From Site-B1 sp963722665 (GTDB lineage: Bacteria; Bacteroidota; Bacteroidia; Flavobacteriales; Flavobacteriaceae): a stretch of 64,000 nt of DNA. This document shows, in pieces, positions 38,725 through 46,670 of this stretch (position 1 is the stretch's first letter; each line of letters opens with the position of its first letter). Location: the NCBI GenBank assembly GCA_963722665.1, contig CAVRNW010000010.1:19261-83260 (forward strand), given 5' to 3'. The translations under genes were made by a program, and so were the position numbers. The notes beneath the pieces were generated by a model. It worked only from the letters and a program-made list of their open reading frames with translations, had not been told where the DNA came from and made no database searches.

Positions 38725-39285
38725 CTATTCAATAACGGCACCACAAGTGACTCGCCCACCGGCAGCTCCTGTAGGTTGTGTTACAAAATCGTCGGTTCCT
38801 TCATGAACAATTACTGCTTTACCCACAATATCTTTATTGGGGTCACCACATCCAATACACCATTGGTCTGTTGCAAAAGTAATAGTCCCATTACCGTTTT
38901 GATCGGCTTCAAAATTTCCTATATCTCCTTTATGATAACCTTCAGATGCGCCCCATTTTCCGTGAGGTGCAGACGTTGGATTCCAGTGTCCTCCTGTTGA
39001 TGTACCATCATCAGCAGAGCAATCGGCTTTTTCGTGTAAGTGTATGGCATGAGACCCTGGAGTAAGGCCACTCATTATTGCGGTCATTGAAACAGTTCCA
39101 TTCTCATCAGTAAATACTACGTTTCCTGATACGTTAGAATTGCTCTTAGGATCCAATTTTATTTTTATTTTTTTGACTTCAACTGATACTGTTTCTTCAA
39201 CTTTTTTATTTTCTTCTTTTTTTTCGTTTTTACATCCAGTAATAAAAATGGTGCAAATGGCCAATGCCAGTATTGATTTTTTCAT
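38725..39285 (-). CDS. sodC: superoxide dismutase [Cu-Zn] lipoprotein
   Basis: It converts superoxide to oxygen and peroxide in the periplasm or at the outer membrane. The best start is the ATG at 39285, giving a lipoprotein signal peptide (MKKSILALAICTIFITGC, lipid cysteine near residue 18); an open frame 16 codons longer exists upstream. The copper and zinc ligands are in place: HAIHLHEKADC, GGHWNP, the zinc-loop histidines and KAVIVHEG, ending GGRVTCGAVIE with the disulfide cysteine. An inserted QWCIGCGDPNKD loop is common in Bacteroidota homologs. It is divergent from the universal stress protein gene. Confidence 0.92.
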   Translation of the reverse strand: MKKSILALAICTIFITGCKNEKKEENKKVEETVSVEVKKIKIKLDPKSNSNVSGNVVFTDENGTVSMTAIMSGLTPGSHAIHLHEKADCSADDGTSTGGHWNPTSAPHGKWGASEGYHKGDIGNFEADQNGNGTITFATDQWCIGCGDPNKDIVGKAVIVHEGTDDFVTQPTGAAGGRVTCGAVIE

Positions 39286-39523
39286 AATGTTATTATTATT
39301 AAACTTTTTAAAGCTCCAAATTAAATATTTCATCCAATTTACTAATAATTTTCTATTAATACTTTACTATTTATAATTTATCTAAAACAACTAATTCATG
39401 TAATTATCTGATGATAAAAATCATGTGGCTTAAATTTATTTTTAAGTAAATTTGAATCTCAGAGCTCTACTAGATTTATCATAATTTAGGTAATTGAATC
39501 TTATTTTAACTTAAAACCAACAA

Positions 39524-40357
39524 ATGGAAAAAATAATCGTACCTATTGATTTTTCAAAACATTCGGAGTATGCTCTGGAGGTAGCTGCAGGAATAGCAAA
39601 AAAGACAAATTCGGAACTATTGGTTTTACATATGCTCGAATTAGCAACAGGTCTGCTCACAAAATCAAGTAGTCAACATCAAACAACCTCAATATTTTTA
39701 TTAAAAATTGCAGAAGCCAAGTTTGATGAGTTTTTACAAAAGGATTATCTGGAAGGATTAAAAATTACTCCTATTGTTAAACACTTTAAGGTTTTTAGTG
39801 AGGTCAATGACGTAGCAATGGAGCATGATGCAAGTTTGGTTGTTATGGGATCACATGGTACAAGTGGTTCCAGAGATATTTTCATTGGGTCCAATACAGA
39901 AAAGGTGGTTAGGAACTCAGATGTTCCGGTTTTAGTGGTGAAAAACAGAATATCAGATTTAAAGTTGGATGAAGTCGTTTTTGCTTGCGATTTTAAATAT
40001 GAAAATATTCGTCCTTATTTAAATGCAACAAAATTATTTAAAGCATTTGATTCAACCATTAATTTATTATACGTGAATTTACCTAATGAGAATTTTAGAA
40101 GTTCGACGGAAATAGATTCCAGAGTTGCCGACTTTTTAATGAAAGCAGATGGTAATCTGGACAACATGAAAAATGTACACTATCAAGCCGACTATAGTGT
40201 GGAAAGAGGAATTATAAATTTCTCCAATAAAGTAGGAGCCGATATTATTGCTATCCCAACTCATGGAAGAAAGGGTATCGCACATTTCTTTACTGGAAGT
40301 GTAGGTGAGGATGTTGCTAATCATTCGGCACTGCCGGTGATTACATTTAAAATTTGA
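39524..40357 (+). CDS. universal stress protein, tandem UspA domains
   Basis: A 277-residue protein of two UspA folds. The first (about 1-145) starts EKIIVPIDFSKHSEYALEVA and has the ATP-type loop VVMGSHGTSGSRDIFIGSNTEKVVRNSDVPVLVV. The second (about 150-277) ends with IIAIPTHGRKGIAHFFTGSVGEDVANHSALPVI. Both G-x2-G-x9-G(S/T)-like loops suggest nucleotide binding. A TAAATTTG box (39447-39454) lies 70 bases upstream. Such proteins respond to starvation, redox or low-oxygen stress, which would suit its place between sodC and the cbb3 operon; that link is inference. Confidence 0.88.
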   Translation: MEKIIVPIDFSKHSEYALEVAAGIAKKTNSELLVLHMLELATGLLTKSSSQHQTTSIFLLKIAEAKFDEFLQKDYLEGLKITPIVKHFKVFSEVNDVAMEHDASLVVMGSHGTSGSRDIFIGSNTEKVVRNSDVPVLVVKNRISDLKLDEVVFACDFKYENIRPYLNATKLFKAFDSTINLLYVNLPNENFRSSTEIDSRVADFLMKADGNLDNMKNVHYQADYSVERGIINFSNKVGADIIAIPTHGRKGIAHFFTGSVGEDVANHSALPVITFKI

Positions 40358-40390
40358 TAGTTTATAGTTAATTGATAAATTGGTTGATTG

Positions 40391-40424
40391 AAAAAAGGGA
40401 ATTGCAAAAACAATTCTCTTTTTT
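40391..40424. terminator. terminator between the stress protein and cbb3 operon ends
   Basis: AAAAAAGGGAATTG and CAATTCTCTTTTTT pair around a short loop with one G-T pair, with T and A runs on the two strands. It lies between convergent genes and can serve both. Confidence 0.8.
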
Positions 40425-41133
40425 ATTTGGGATCAACACATTCCATTTTACTCGATGCCATTTCAGATACAGGAGCTGGAGAGATATAAGGTATTCCCAG
40501 ACCAAGTCCCCTTAAAACAAAAAGTAGCCCTATTATAACAACAAATAGCGGAATCGCTTTTTGAATTTTATTTCTTACTACACCGCTTAAAAACCTGCTA
40601 AAATAAATTGCCGTGGTCATTAATGGAATTGTGCCTAATCCAAATACGAACATATATAAGCTGCCTTTTAAGGCACTACCGGCAGCTATTGCAGCGAACA
40701 GTGCCATGTAAACCAATCCGCAAGGTAGAAATCCGTTCAGAAAACCAATAGTTAAAAAGGTGTCCGGTGATTTTTTCTTTAGTTCTTTACCCAAAGCCGA
40801 TTTAACTTTTGAAATGAAACGGTAAATGGGCTTTGAAAAATTATATTTATTAAATGTTTGATAAGGTATTAAAACTGCAACGATCATAATTAGGCCTATT
40901 ACAATTGATAGTTGTTGCTGCAATCCAAATATATAAAGTCCTTTGCCCACCAGGCCAAAAACCAAACCAATTAAACTGTAGGTAAGCAGTCTGCCAAAGT
41001 GGTATAGAGAAATTTGGATAACCTTTTTAAATGAATTTTTCCGATCAACCGGTAACATAAAAGCAATGGGGCCGCACATTCCAACGCAATGAAAGCTTCC
41101 TAATAGACCTAAAACCAGAGCGGATAAAAGCAT
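40423..41133 (-). CDS. sulfite exporter TauE/SafE-like membrane protein of the cbb3 operon
   Basis: A 236-residue polytopic membrane protein of the DsbD-like/SafE (UreH-type) family. The N-terminal ALVLGLLGSFHCVGMCGPIAFML carries the conserved CxxxC-like pair next to H and M. A second GFLNGFLPCGLVYMALFAAIA lies near residue 128, followed by two more spans. Last genes of cbb3 operons in Bacteroidota and Proteobacteria are often of this family and are suspected of metal handling during oxidase assembly. The SafE name does not imply sulfite export here. It ends 4 bases after ccoH. Confidence 0.83.
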   Translation of the reverse strand: MLLSALVLGLLGSFHCVGMCGPIAFMLPVDRKNSFKKVIQISLYHFGRLLTYSLIGLVFGLVGKGLYIFGLQQQLSIVIGLIMIVAVLIPYQTFNKYNFSKPIYRFISKVKSALGKELKKKSPDTFLTIGFLNGFLPCGLVYMALFAAIAAGSALKGSLYMFVFGLGTIPLMTTAIYFSRFLSGVVRNKIQKAIPLFVVIIGLLFVLRGLGLGIPYISPAPVSEMASSKMECVDPK

Positions 41134-41137
41134 ATTT

Positions 41138-41584
41138 TCAATATACTATTGATTTCTTAAGTAAGTAAGATTTACCTTGATATTCCCAATCGATTTTAAG
41201 GTTCCACCGACCATCTAACAATTGAGATTTTGGTATGAGCATTTCGTGATTAGATAAAGAAATAGTTGTGTCTGAATCTAATTCTTTATTAGATGGCCTG
41301 TAGAGGTAGACTTTACCGTTTATTTGTGAGTAATCCAGCCCTTCAGGAAAACTAATAACCATTCCATCAATAGTTTTGGCCCAGGTCACATTTTGGTTCA
41401 AAGCTTTAGAATTGGATTCCTTATCTATTTCCTTTTGATGGAGCAGTTCTTCTTTATAATAGTCTTCTGTTACCAGATCGTGTTCGTATTTTTTATTTGT
41501 GCTCATGTTAATAACGAAATACATGATGAATGTTATAAAAGCTGCAAATGCGATAACGATTCCAGTTCCCCAATTGATCTTCAT
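41138..41584 (-). CDS. ccoH: cytochrome oxidase assembly protein CcoH (FixH)
   Basis: A 148-residue protein with one N-terminal membrane span (GTGIVIAFAAFITFIMYFVI) and a periplasmic domain of FixH type: YEHDLVTEDYYKEELLHQKEIDK near residue 35, then WNLKIDWEYQGKSYLLKKSIVY at the end. CcoH is needed for stable cbb3 assembly. It lies directly between ccoG and the SafE-like gene. Confidence 0.88.
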   Translation of the reverse strand: MKINWGTGIVIAFAAFITFIMYFVINMSTNKKYEHDLVTEDYYKEELLHQKEIDKESNSKALNQNVTWAKTIDGMVISFPEGLDYSQINGKVYLYRPSNKELDSDTTISLSNHEMLIPKSQLLDGRWNLKIDWEYQGKSYLLKKSIVY

Positions 41585-41596
41585 AAATATTTTATT

Positions 41597-43018
41597 TTAA
41601 TTATAACTTCTTGGTCCTAAAAAGCTTACAGTAGTTGTTTCTATTAATTTATCACCACTGTAAACAGCAATCTCCAATTTATTTCTGTCTCCGGTCAAGG
41701 CCGAATTATTTATTTCAATGAACAAAGTGCCTTCAGCTAATCCTTGTTCAGGTACTACAAAACTGTCTTCTGAAACCAATTTAATTGTTCCTTTATGTGA
41801 TGTTAACTTAAAGGTTACATTAATTATATCTTCAGTTGTTTTATTGACCAGTTTATAGGTATAGACATTGCTAATGATATTATTATCTTTGTGCTCATAT
41901 AATTGTCCCGGCAATCTTAATACCCGTGCCTCTACATCATTTCTCAAAAATAACATACTGGTCAATACTCCTGTCAAAATGATCAATACCACAATATAAC
42001 CAATTATTCTTGCAGTAAATTTGAAAGGCTCTTTCTTTATAATATTATCTTCACTGGCATATCTTATCAATCCCAAAGGTAAACCTACTTTTTCCATGAT
42101 ATCGTCACACTCATCAATACAAGCTGTGCAGTTTATGCATTCCAGTTGTGTTCCATTTCTTATATCGATATTTGTTGGACAAACATGAACGCACTGTTTA
42201 CAGTCAATACAATCACCATATCCCAATTCTTCTCTATTCTCATTATTGCGCCATTTCTTTCTGCCGTTAACACTTTCACCTCGTTTATGGTCATATGCTA
42301 CTACAATGGATTTTGTATCCAAAAGTACACCTTGCAATCTCCCATAAGGACAGGCTATGATGCAGACCTGTTCCCTAAATGAATTAAAAATAAAAAAGAA
42401 AATGGCTGTAAATATTATTAATGGAAACAGTGTGCCCAAATGCTGTGAAGGGCCATCTGTTATGTATTGAGCTAATTTGTCACTACCAATGAGATAGGCT
42501 AAAAACACATTGGATATTAAAAATGAAATAATAAGAAATAGTGTCCATTTTAACAGTCTTTTTCTAATTTTTTCTGCACCCCAAGCCTGTCTATCGAGTT
42601 TCATTTGTTTAGGTCTGTCTCCATCTATCCAGAATTCGATTCTTCGGAAAACCATTTCCATAAAAATAGTTTGAGGACAGATCCATCCGCAGAATATTCT
42701 GCCAAATACCACTGTAAATAATGTGATGAAAATGACACCAATGATCATGGATATCACAAATAAATGGAAGTCTTGAGGCCAAAACGGATAACTAAAAATA
42801 TTAAAACGCCTTTCAAGGACGTTGAATAATAAAAATTGATTACCGTTAATTTTAATAAAAGGGGAAGCTATTAAGAATGCAAGTAGAACATAGCTTACTA
42901 ACTTTCTGTATTTATAAAATTTCCCACTTGGTTTTTTAGGATAAACCCAAGCCCTTTTACCTTCTTTATCTATTGTACCAATCGAATCCCGAAAAGATTC
43001 ATTTGAAGGTGCTTCCAA
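41597..43018 (-). CDS. ccoG: cbb3 oxidase assembly polyferredoxin CcoG (FixG)
   Basis: A 473-residue membrane protein with about five spans and two 4Fe-4S clusters. A CGWICPQTIF motif lies near residue 110 and IACPYGRLQGVL near 215. The ferredoxin domain holds CIDCKQCVHVCPTNIDIR and CINCTACIDECDDIM near 255-300. A FixG C-terminal Ig-like domain occupies about residues 365-470. CcoG is proposed to reduce copper for the CcoN active site. It lies between ccoP and ccoH. Confidence 0.93.
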   Translation of the reverse strand: MEAPSNESFRDSIGTIDKEGKRAWVYPKKPSGKFYKYRKLVSYVLLAFLIASPFIKINGNQFLLFNVLERRFNIFSYPFWPQDFHLFVISMIIGVIFITLFTVVFGRIFCGWICPQTIFMEMVFRRIEFWIDGDRPKQMKLDRQAWGAEKIRKRLLKWTLFLIISFLISNVFLAYLIGSDKLAQYITDGPSQHLGTLFPLIIFTAIFFFIFNSFREQVCIIACPYGRLQGVLLDTKSIVVAYDHKRGESVNGRKKWRNNENREELGYGDCIDCKQCVHVCPTNIDIRNGTQLECINCTACIDECDDIMEKVGLPLGLIRYASEDNIIKKEPFKFTARIIGYIVVLIILTGVLTSMLFLRNDVEARVLRLPGQLYEHKDNNIISNVYTYKLVNKTTEDIINVTFKLTSHKGTIKLVSEDSFVVPEQGLAEGTLFIEINNSALTGDRNKLEIAVYSGDKLIETTTVSFLGPRSYN

Positions 43019-43037
43019 TGTCTAAGATTTTAAAAAT

Positions 43038-43988
43038 TTAATTCATAGCTACAGAAGTACTGTCTGTTACAGTTTCGTTGGAATCAGGTTGGGTTGATTG
43101 ATCGGTTGGTTGTTCTTGTTTATCTGGATCTATCCAAATATCTCCTTCAGCAGCCTTAGGATTAGCTGGTGTAGTGCCTTGAAATGAAAGTACATAACTT
43201 GCAACTTGCGCCATTTCCAAAGGTTTTAGAGTTGCTTTCCAGGATATCATTCCTTTTCCGTCTCTACCTCCCTCAACAAGGGTTCTAAAAACGTTTTTAA
43301 TGCCACCTCCCAGGATCCAGTGGTTATCAGTTAAGTTTGGTCCAATACCACCTCCACCGTCGGCCATATGGCAAGCAACACAGTTTGTTTCAAAAATGCT
43401 TTTTCCTGCAGACAGATCAGAGGCATCTGTAAGCAAAGTTACAGTATTGATATCCACTAAATCCTTTGCATTTTTTTTGTATTCTTCTATATCTAGTTGG
43501 GCTTGAGCCATTTCCATTTCAAATTCTTTTGCTTGATCCGGACCTTCAAAAATGTGATATCGAACTAAATATACAGCCGCGAAAATAATTGAAGCATAAA
43601 AAGAATACAACCACCAGGGTGGCAATGAATTATCCAGCTCTTTAATACCATCGTAGTTGTGGTCGAGAATGATCTCTCCTTCTTCTTCAATTGGTTTTGA
43701 TCCAATTAATTTTTTGTATGTGTTCATGATCCAGTTAGAGCGCTTTTTCTCTTGCAGGAATCTTGCTTTTGCTTTTTCGTCCAGGCTTTGAAGCATCACA
43801 TTCTCGAGTGCTCCAAGTATAGCTTCAATACCGATTAATAACAATAGAACTAAAAGTAAAAACAATATAACAGCCGGATGTTTTATAAATGCTGGTTGAT
43901 CTCCAGACTCAATAAAATATTCTACAAGGCCAAAGATTACAAAAAATATAACGGGCACTCTAACATATGATGGAATCGAATTTCTCAT
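43038..43988 (-). CDS. ccoP: cbb3-type cytochrome c oxidase subunit CcoP (single heme)
   Basis: A 316-residue membrane-anchored c-type cytochrome that passes electrons to CcoN. Two N-terminal spans (about 10-25 and 37-57) and a third near 130-145 follow the CcoP N-domain pattern (DNSLPPWWLYSFYASIIFA). Only one CxxCH heme site is seen, CVACHMADGGGG (near residue 205), with the distal-methionine region GKGMISWKATL. Proteobacterial CcoP usually has two hemes, so this is the single-heme form. The C-terminal 50 residues are low-complexity (PTDQSTQPDSNE). It overlaps ccoQ by 4 bases. Confidence 0.9.
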   Translation of the reverse strand: MRNSIPSYVRVPVIFFVIFGLVEYFIESGDQPAFIKHPAVILFLLLVLLLLIGIEAILGALENVMLQSLDEKAKARFLQEKKRSNWIMNTYKKLIGSKPIEEEGEIILDHNYDGIKELDNSLPPWWLYSFYASIIFAAVYLVRYHIFEGPDQAKEFEMEMAQAQLDIEEYKKNAKDLVDINTVTLLTDASDLSAGKSIFETNCVACHMADGGGGIGPNLTDNHWILGGGIKNVFRTLVEGGRDGKGMISWKATLKPLEMAQVASYVLSFQGTTPANPKAAEGDIWIDPDKQEQPTDQSTQPDSNETVTDSTSVAMN

Positions 43989-44173
43989 AATGAATTATCT
44001 TGATTTTGATTGTCTAATGGTAAATTACTAACAGTATCTATATATTCTTTTTTGGCAGTATAGACCCACCAGAAAAGAACAATAAAGAATATAAAGAATA
44101 TAAGTAAGGAAATAATAGGATAGATTTCAACACCTTCTATACTTTCCATATAATGTTTTACAAATTTTAGCAT
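43985..44173 (-). CDS. ccoQ: small cbb3 oxidase subunit CcoQ-like
   Basis: A 62-residue single-span protein (SLLIFFIFFIVLFWWVYTAKKEYI) in the ccoNO-ccoQ-ccoP position. It has the WVYTAKK junction typical of CcoQ, which stabilises CcoP binding. The assignment rests mainly on position, size and topology. Confidence 0.78.
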   Translation of the reverse strand: MLKFVKHYMESIEGVEIYPIISLLIFFIFFIVLFWWVYTAKKEYIDTVSNLPLDNQNQDNSL

Positions 44174-44180
44174 AACTAAA

Positions 44181-46379
44181 TTAATTTTGAACTGTAGACG
44201 GCTCTACATTTTTAACTTTAATATCTGTACCTAGTCGCTGTAAATAAGCTATCATAGCAACTATTTCTCTATTTCGCATTTCAATAAATTCCTCATTATT
44301 TTCGGCAGCATATGTCTTATTATTTTCATAGGCGCTTGCGAAATCAGGATCATTGTAAAGGTTCTTTTCAATTAAAGTTCCTTGTTCCATCATATTGTTT
44401 TGAGCATTCGCTATCTCTTCATCTGTATAAGGAACTCCTAATTTAACCATAATTCTCATTTTTGCCTCCGTATCAGATTTATCCAATTCATTTTCAATTA
44501 ACCATTGATAACGCGGCATTATAGAACCGGAAGACGTACTCTGTGGATCATAAAAATGGTTTAAATGCCAGTTATCTGAATACTTCCCACCAATTCTATG
44601 TAAATCTGGCCCCGTTCGTTTACTTCCCCACAAGAATGGATGGTCGTATACATATTCTCCAGCCTTTGAATACTCTCCGTAACGTTCTACTTCACTTCTA
44701 AAAGGTCTAACCATTTGAGAGTGGCAGTTGTTGCAGCCTTCACGTATATAAATATCTCTACCTTCTAACTCCAAAGGACTATAAGGCTGAACACTGGAAA
44801 TAGTCGGTATATTAGATTTTATCATTATGGTTGGGACAATTTGTACAATACCGCCTATTGAGATAGCTATTAAGGAATAAATAGTAAGTTTTACAGGTTT
44901 ACGCTCAAGAACGCTATGCCAGCCTTCTCCTGCAATTCTACCTTTAGAGATACGTTGTAAAGCAGGAGCTTCTGCTAATTCATCTTCAACTACGCTTCCT
45001 GACCGAATAGTAACGATTACATTATAGACCAAAATAAGCGTTCCGGTTAAATATAAAGTACCTCCTATGGCACGCATCCAATACATTGGAATGATCTCTG
45101 AAACAGTTTCTAAGAAGTTTCCATATACCAGAGTTCCATCAGGATTAAATTGTTTCCACATACTGGCTTGAGTAAATCCAGCCACATACATTGGTAAGGC
45201 ATACATAATGATACCCAATGTACCTATCCAGAAATGCAGATTTGCCAATGGCACCGAATGTAATTTTGTTTTAAATAACCTTGGCACTAACCAATAGATC
45301 ATACCAAAAGCCATGAAGCCATTCCATGCCAAAGCTCCAACGTGCACATGAGCAATGATCCAATCGGTATAGTGAGCAATAGCATTTACGTTTTTAAGTG
45401 CAAGCATCGGGCCTTCAAAAGTTGCCATTCCATAACCGGTAATAGCAACTACCATAAATTTTAAAACAGGATCAACTCTTACTTTGTCCCAGGCACCTCT
45501 AAGAGTAAGAAGTCCGTTGATCATTCCTCCCCAAGAAGGCATAATAAGCATTATTGAAAATGCAACTCCTAAGTTCTGTGCCCAATCAGGTAAAGCTGTG
45601 TATAGCAAATGATGAGGCCCAGCCCATATATAAATGAAAATTAAAGACCAAAAGTGAACAATAGATAATCTATAAGAATATACTGGTCTGTTAGCTGCTT
45701 TCGGAACAAAATAATACATTAAACCTAAAAAAGGTGTTGTTAAGAAGAATGCGACAGCATTGTGTCCATACCACCATTGAACCAAGGCATCTTGAACTCC
45801 TGCGTACACAGAATAACTCTTCAATGCTGTAACCGGTAATTCAAGACTATTAAAAATATGAAGAACAGCAACGGTTACGAAAGTTGCAATATAAAACCAG
45901 ATAGCAACATATAAGTGACGTTGTCTTCTTTTTAGCATTGTGCCTATCAGGTTCCATCCAAAAACGACCCAAATTAATGCAATAGCGATATCAAATGGCC
46001 ATTCCAATTCAGCGTATTCCTTTGATGTTGTAAATCCCAGGGGTAAGGTAATTGCAGCTCCAACAATAATTAATTGCCAACCCCAAAAGTTGATCTTACT
46101 TAAAATGTCATTGAACATTCTGGCTTTTAATAATCGCTGAGTAGAATAATAAACTCCCGCAAAAATGGCATTACCTACAAATGCAAAAATCACTGCATTT
46201 GTATGTAATGGTCTTAATCGGCCAAAACTTAACCATGAAATACCATCTGTTAAATTAGGGAACAAAAACATGAAGGCAAGAATTAATCCTACCGACATAC
46301 CTACAACTCCCCAGAGTATTGTTGCATAAATAAAGTTTTTTACGATCTTGTTATCGTAATGAAATTGCTGCATTTCCAT
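44181..46379 (-). CDS. ccoNO: fused cbb3 cytochrome c oxidase subunits I and II (CcoN-CcoO)
   Basis: The catalytic subunit with high oxygen affinity. Residues about 1-480 are CcoN: twelve or so spans with heme and CuB histidines in RPLHTNAVIFAFVGN, VQWWYGHNAVAFFLTTPFLG, GPHHLLYTALPDW and DWIIAHVHVGALAWNGF. A linker and one span (about 485-510) lead to CcoO, with the c-type heme site EGCNNCHSQMVRPF and HPFLWGSKRTGPDLHRIGGKYSDNWHLNHF. In Proteobacteria ccoN and ccoO are separate genes; the 732-residue fusion is the Bacteroidota form. The frame is intact over 2.2 kb. Confidence 0.95.
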   Translation of the reverse strand: MEMQQFHYDNKIVKNFIYATILWGVVGMSVGLILAFMFLFPNLTDGISWLSFGRLRPLHTNAVIFAFVGNAIFAGVYYSTQRLLKARMFNDILSKINFWGWQLIIVGAAITLPLGFTTSKEYAELEWPFDIAIALIWVVFGWNLIGTMLKRRQRHLYVAIWFYIATFVTVAVLHIFNSLELPVTALKSYSVYAGVQDALVQWWYGHNAVAFFLTTPFLGLMYYFVPKAANRPVYSYRLSIVHFWSLIFIYIWAGPHHLLYTALPDWAQNLGVAFSIMLIMPSWGGMINGLLTLRGAWDKVRVDPVLKFMVVAITGYGMATFEGPMLALKNVNAIAHYTDWIIAHVHVGALAWNGFMAFGMIYWLVPRLFKTKLHSVPLANLHFWIGTLGIIMYALPMYVAGFTQASMWKQFNPDGTLVYGNFLETVSEIIPMYWMRAIGGTLYLTGTLILVYNVIVTIRSGSVVEDELAEAPALQRISKGRIAGEGWHSVLERKPVKLTIYSLIAISIGGIVQIVPTIMIKSNIPTISSVQPYSPLELEGRDIYIREGCNNCHSQMVRPFRSEVERYGEYSKAGEYVYDHPFLWGSKRTGPDLHRIGGKYSDNWHLNHFYDPQSTSSGSIMPRYQWLIENELDKSDTEAKMRIMVKLGVPYTDEEIANAQNNMMEQGTLIEKNLYNDPDFASAYENNKTYAAENNEEFIEMRNREIVAMIAYLQRLGTDIKVKNVEPSTVQN

Positions 46380-46388
46380 ATTGATTAG

Positions 46389-46598
46389 TTATTTTTCTTT
46401 TTTGGTTTGTATTGATTCTTTAGTAGTTTGTATTGATTGTTTTGGTTTTTCTTTGACCAATTCATCTTCGAAAAGCATTCTGATGGAGGGAGTGTAGCTG
46501 TCATCGTATTGCCCGTTTTTTATTGATAAAATAAATGCAATAAAAAACCCGACTGCTACAATTAAACTAATTGTAAGTAGTAAATAAATAACGCTCAT
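46389..46598 (-). CDS. ccoS: cbb3 oxidase maturation protein CcoS
   Basis: A 69-residue protein with one N-terminal span (SVIYLLLTISLIVAVGFFIAFI) and the CcoS signature KNGQYDDSYTPSIRMLFEDE. CcoS is required for cofactor insertion into CcoN. It lies 9 bases upstream of ccoNO and 72 bases downstream of ccoI. The repetitive tail (SIQTTKESIQTKKEK) is lineage-specific. Confidence 0.9.
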   Translation of the reverse strand: MSVIYLLLTISLIVAVGFFIAFILSIKNGQYDDSYTPSIRMLFEDELVKEKPKQSIQTTKESIQTKKEK

Positions 46599-46670
46599 AC
46601 CCTAAAAAAATAAAGTTCCAAAAATACCTTTGATGTAAACCCAAAAAAATGATAAATATCATATTTTTAG

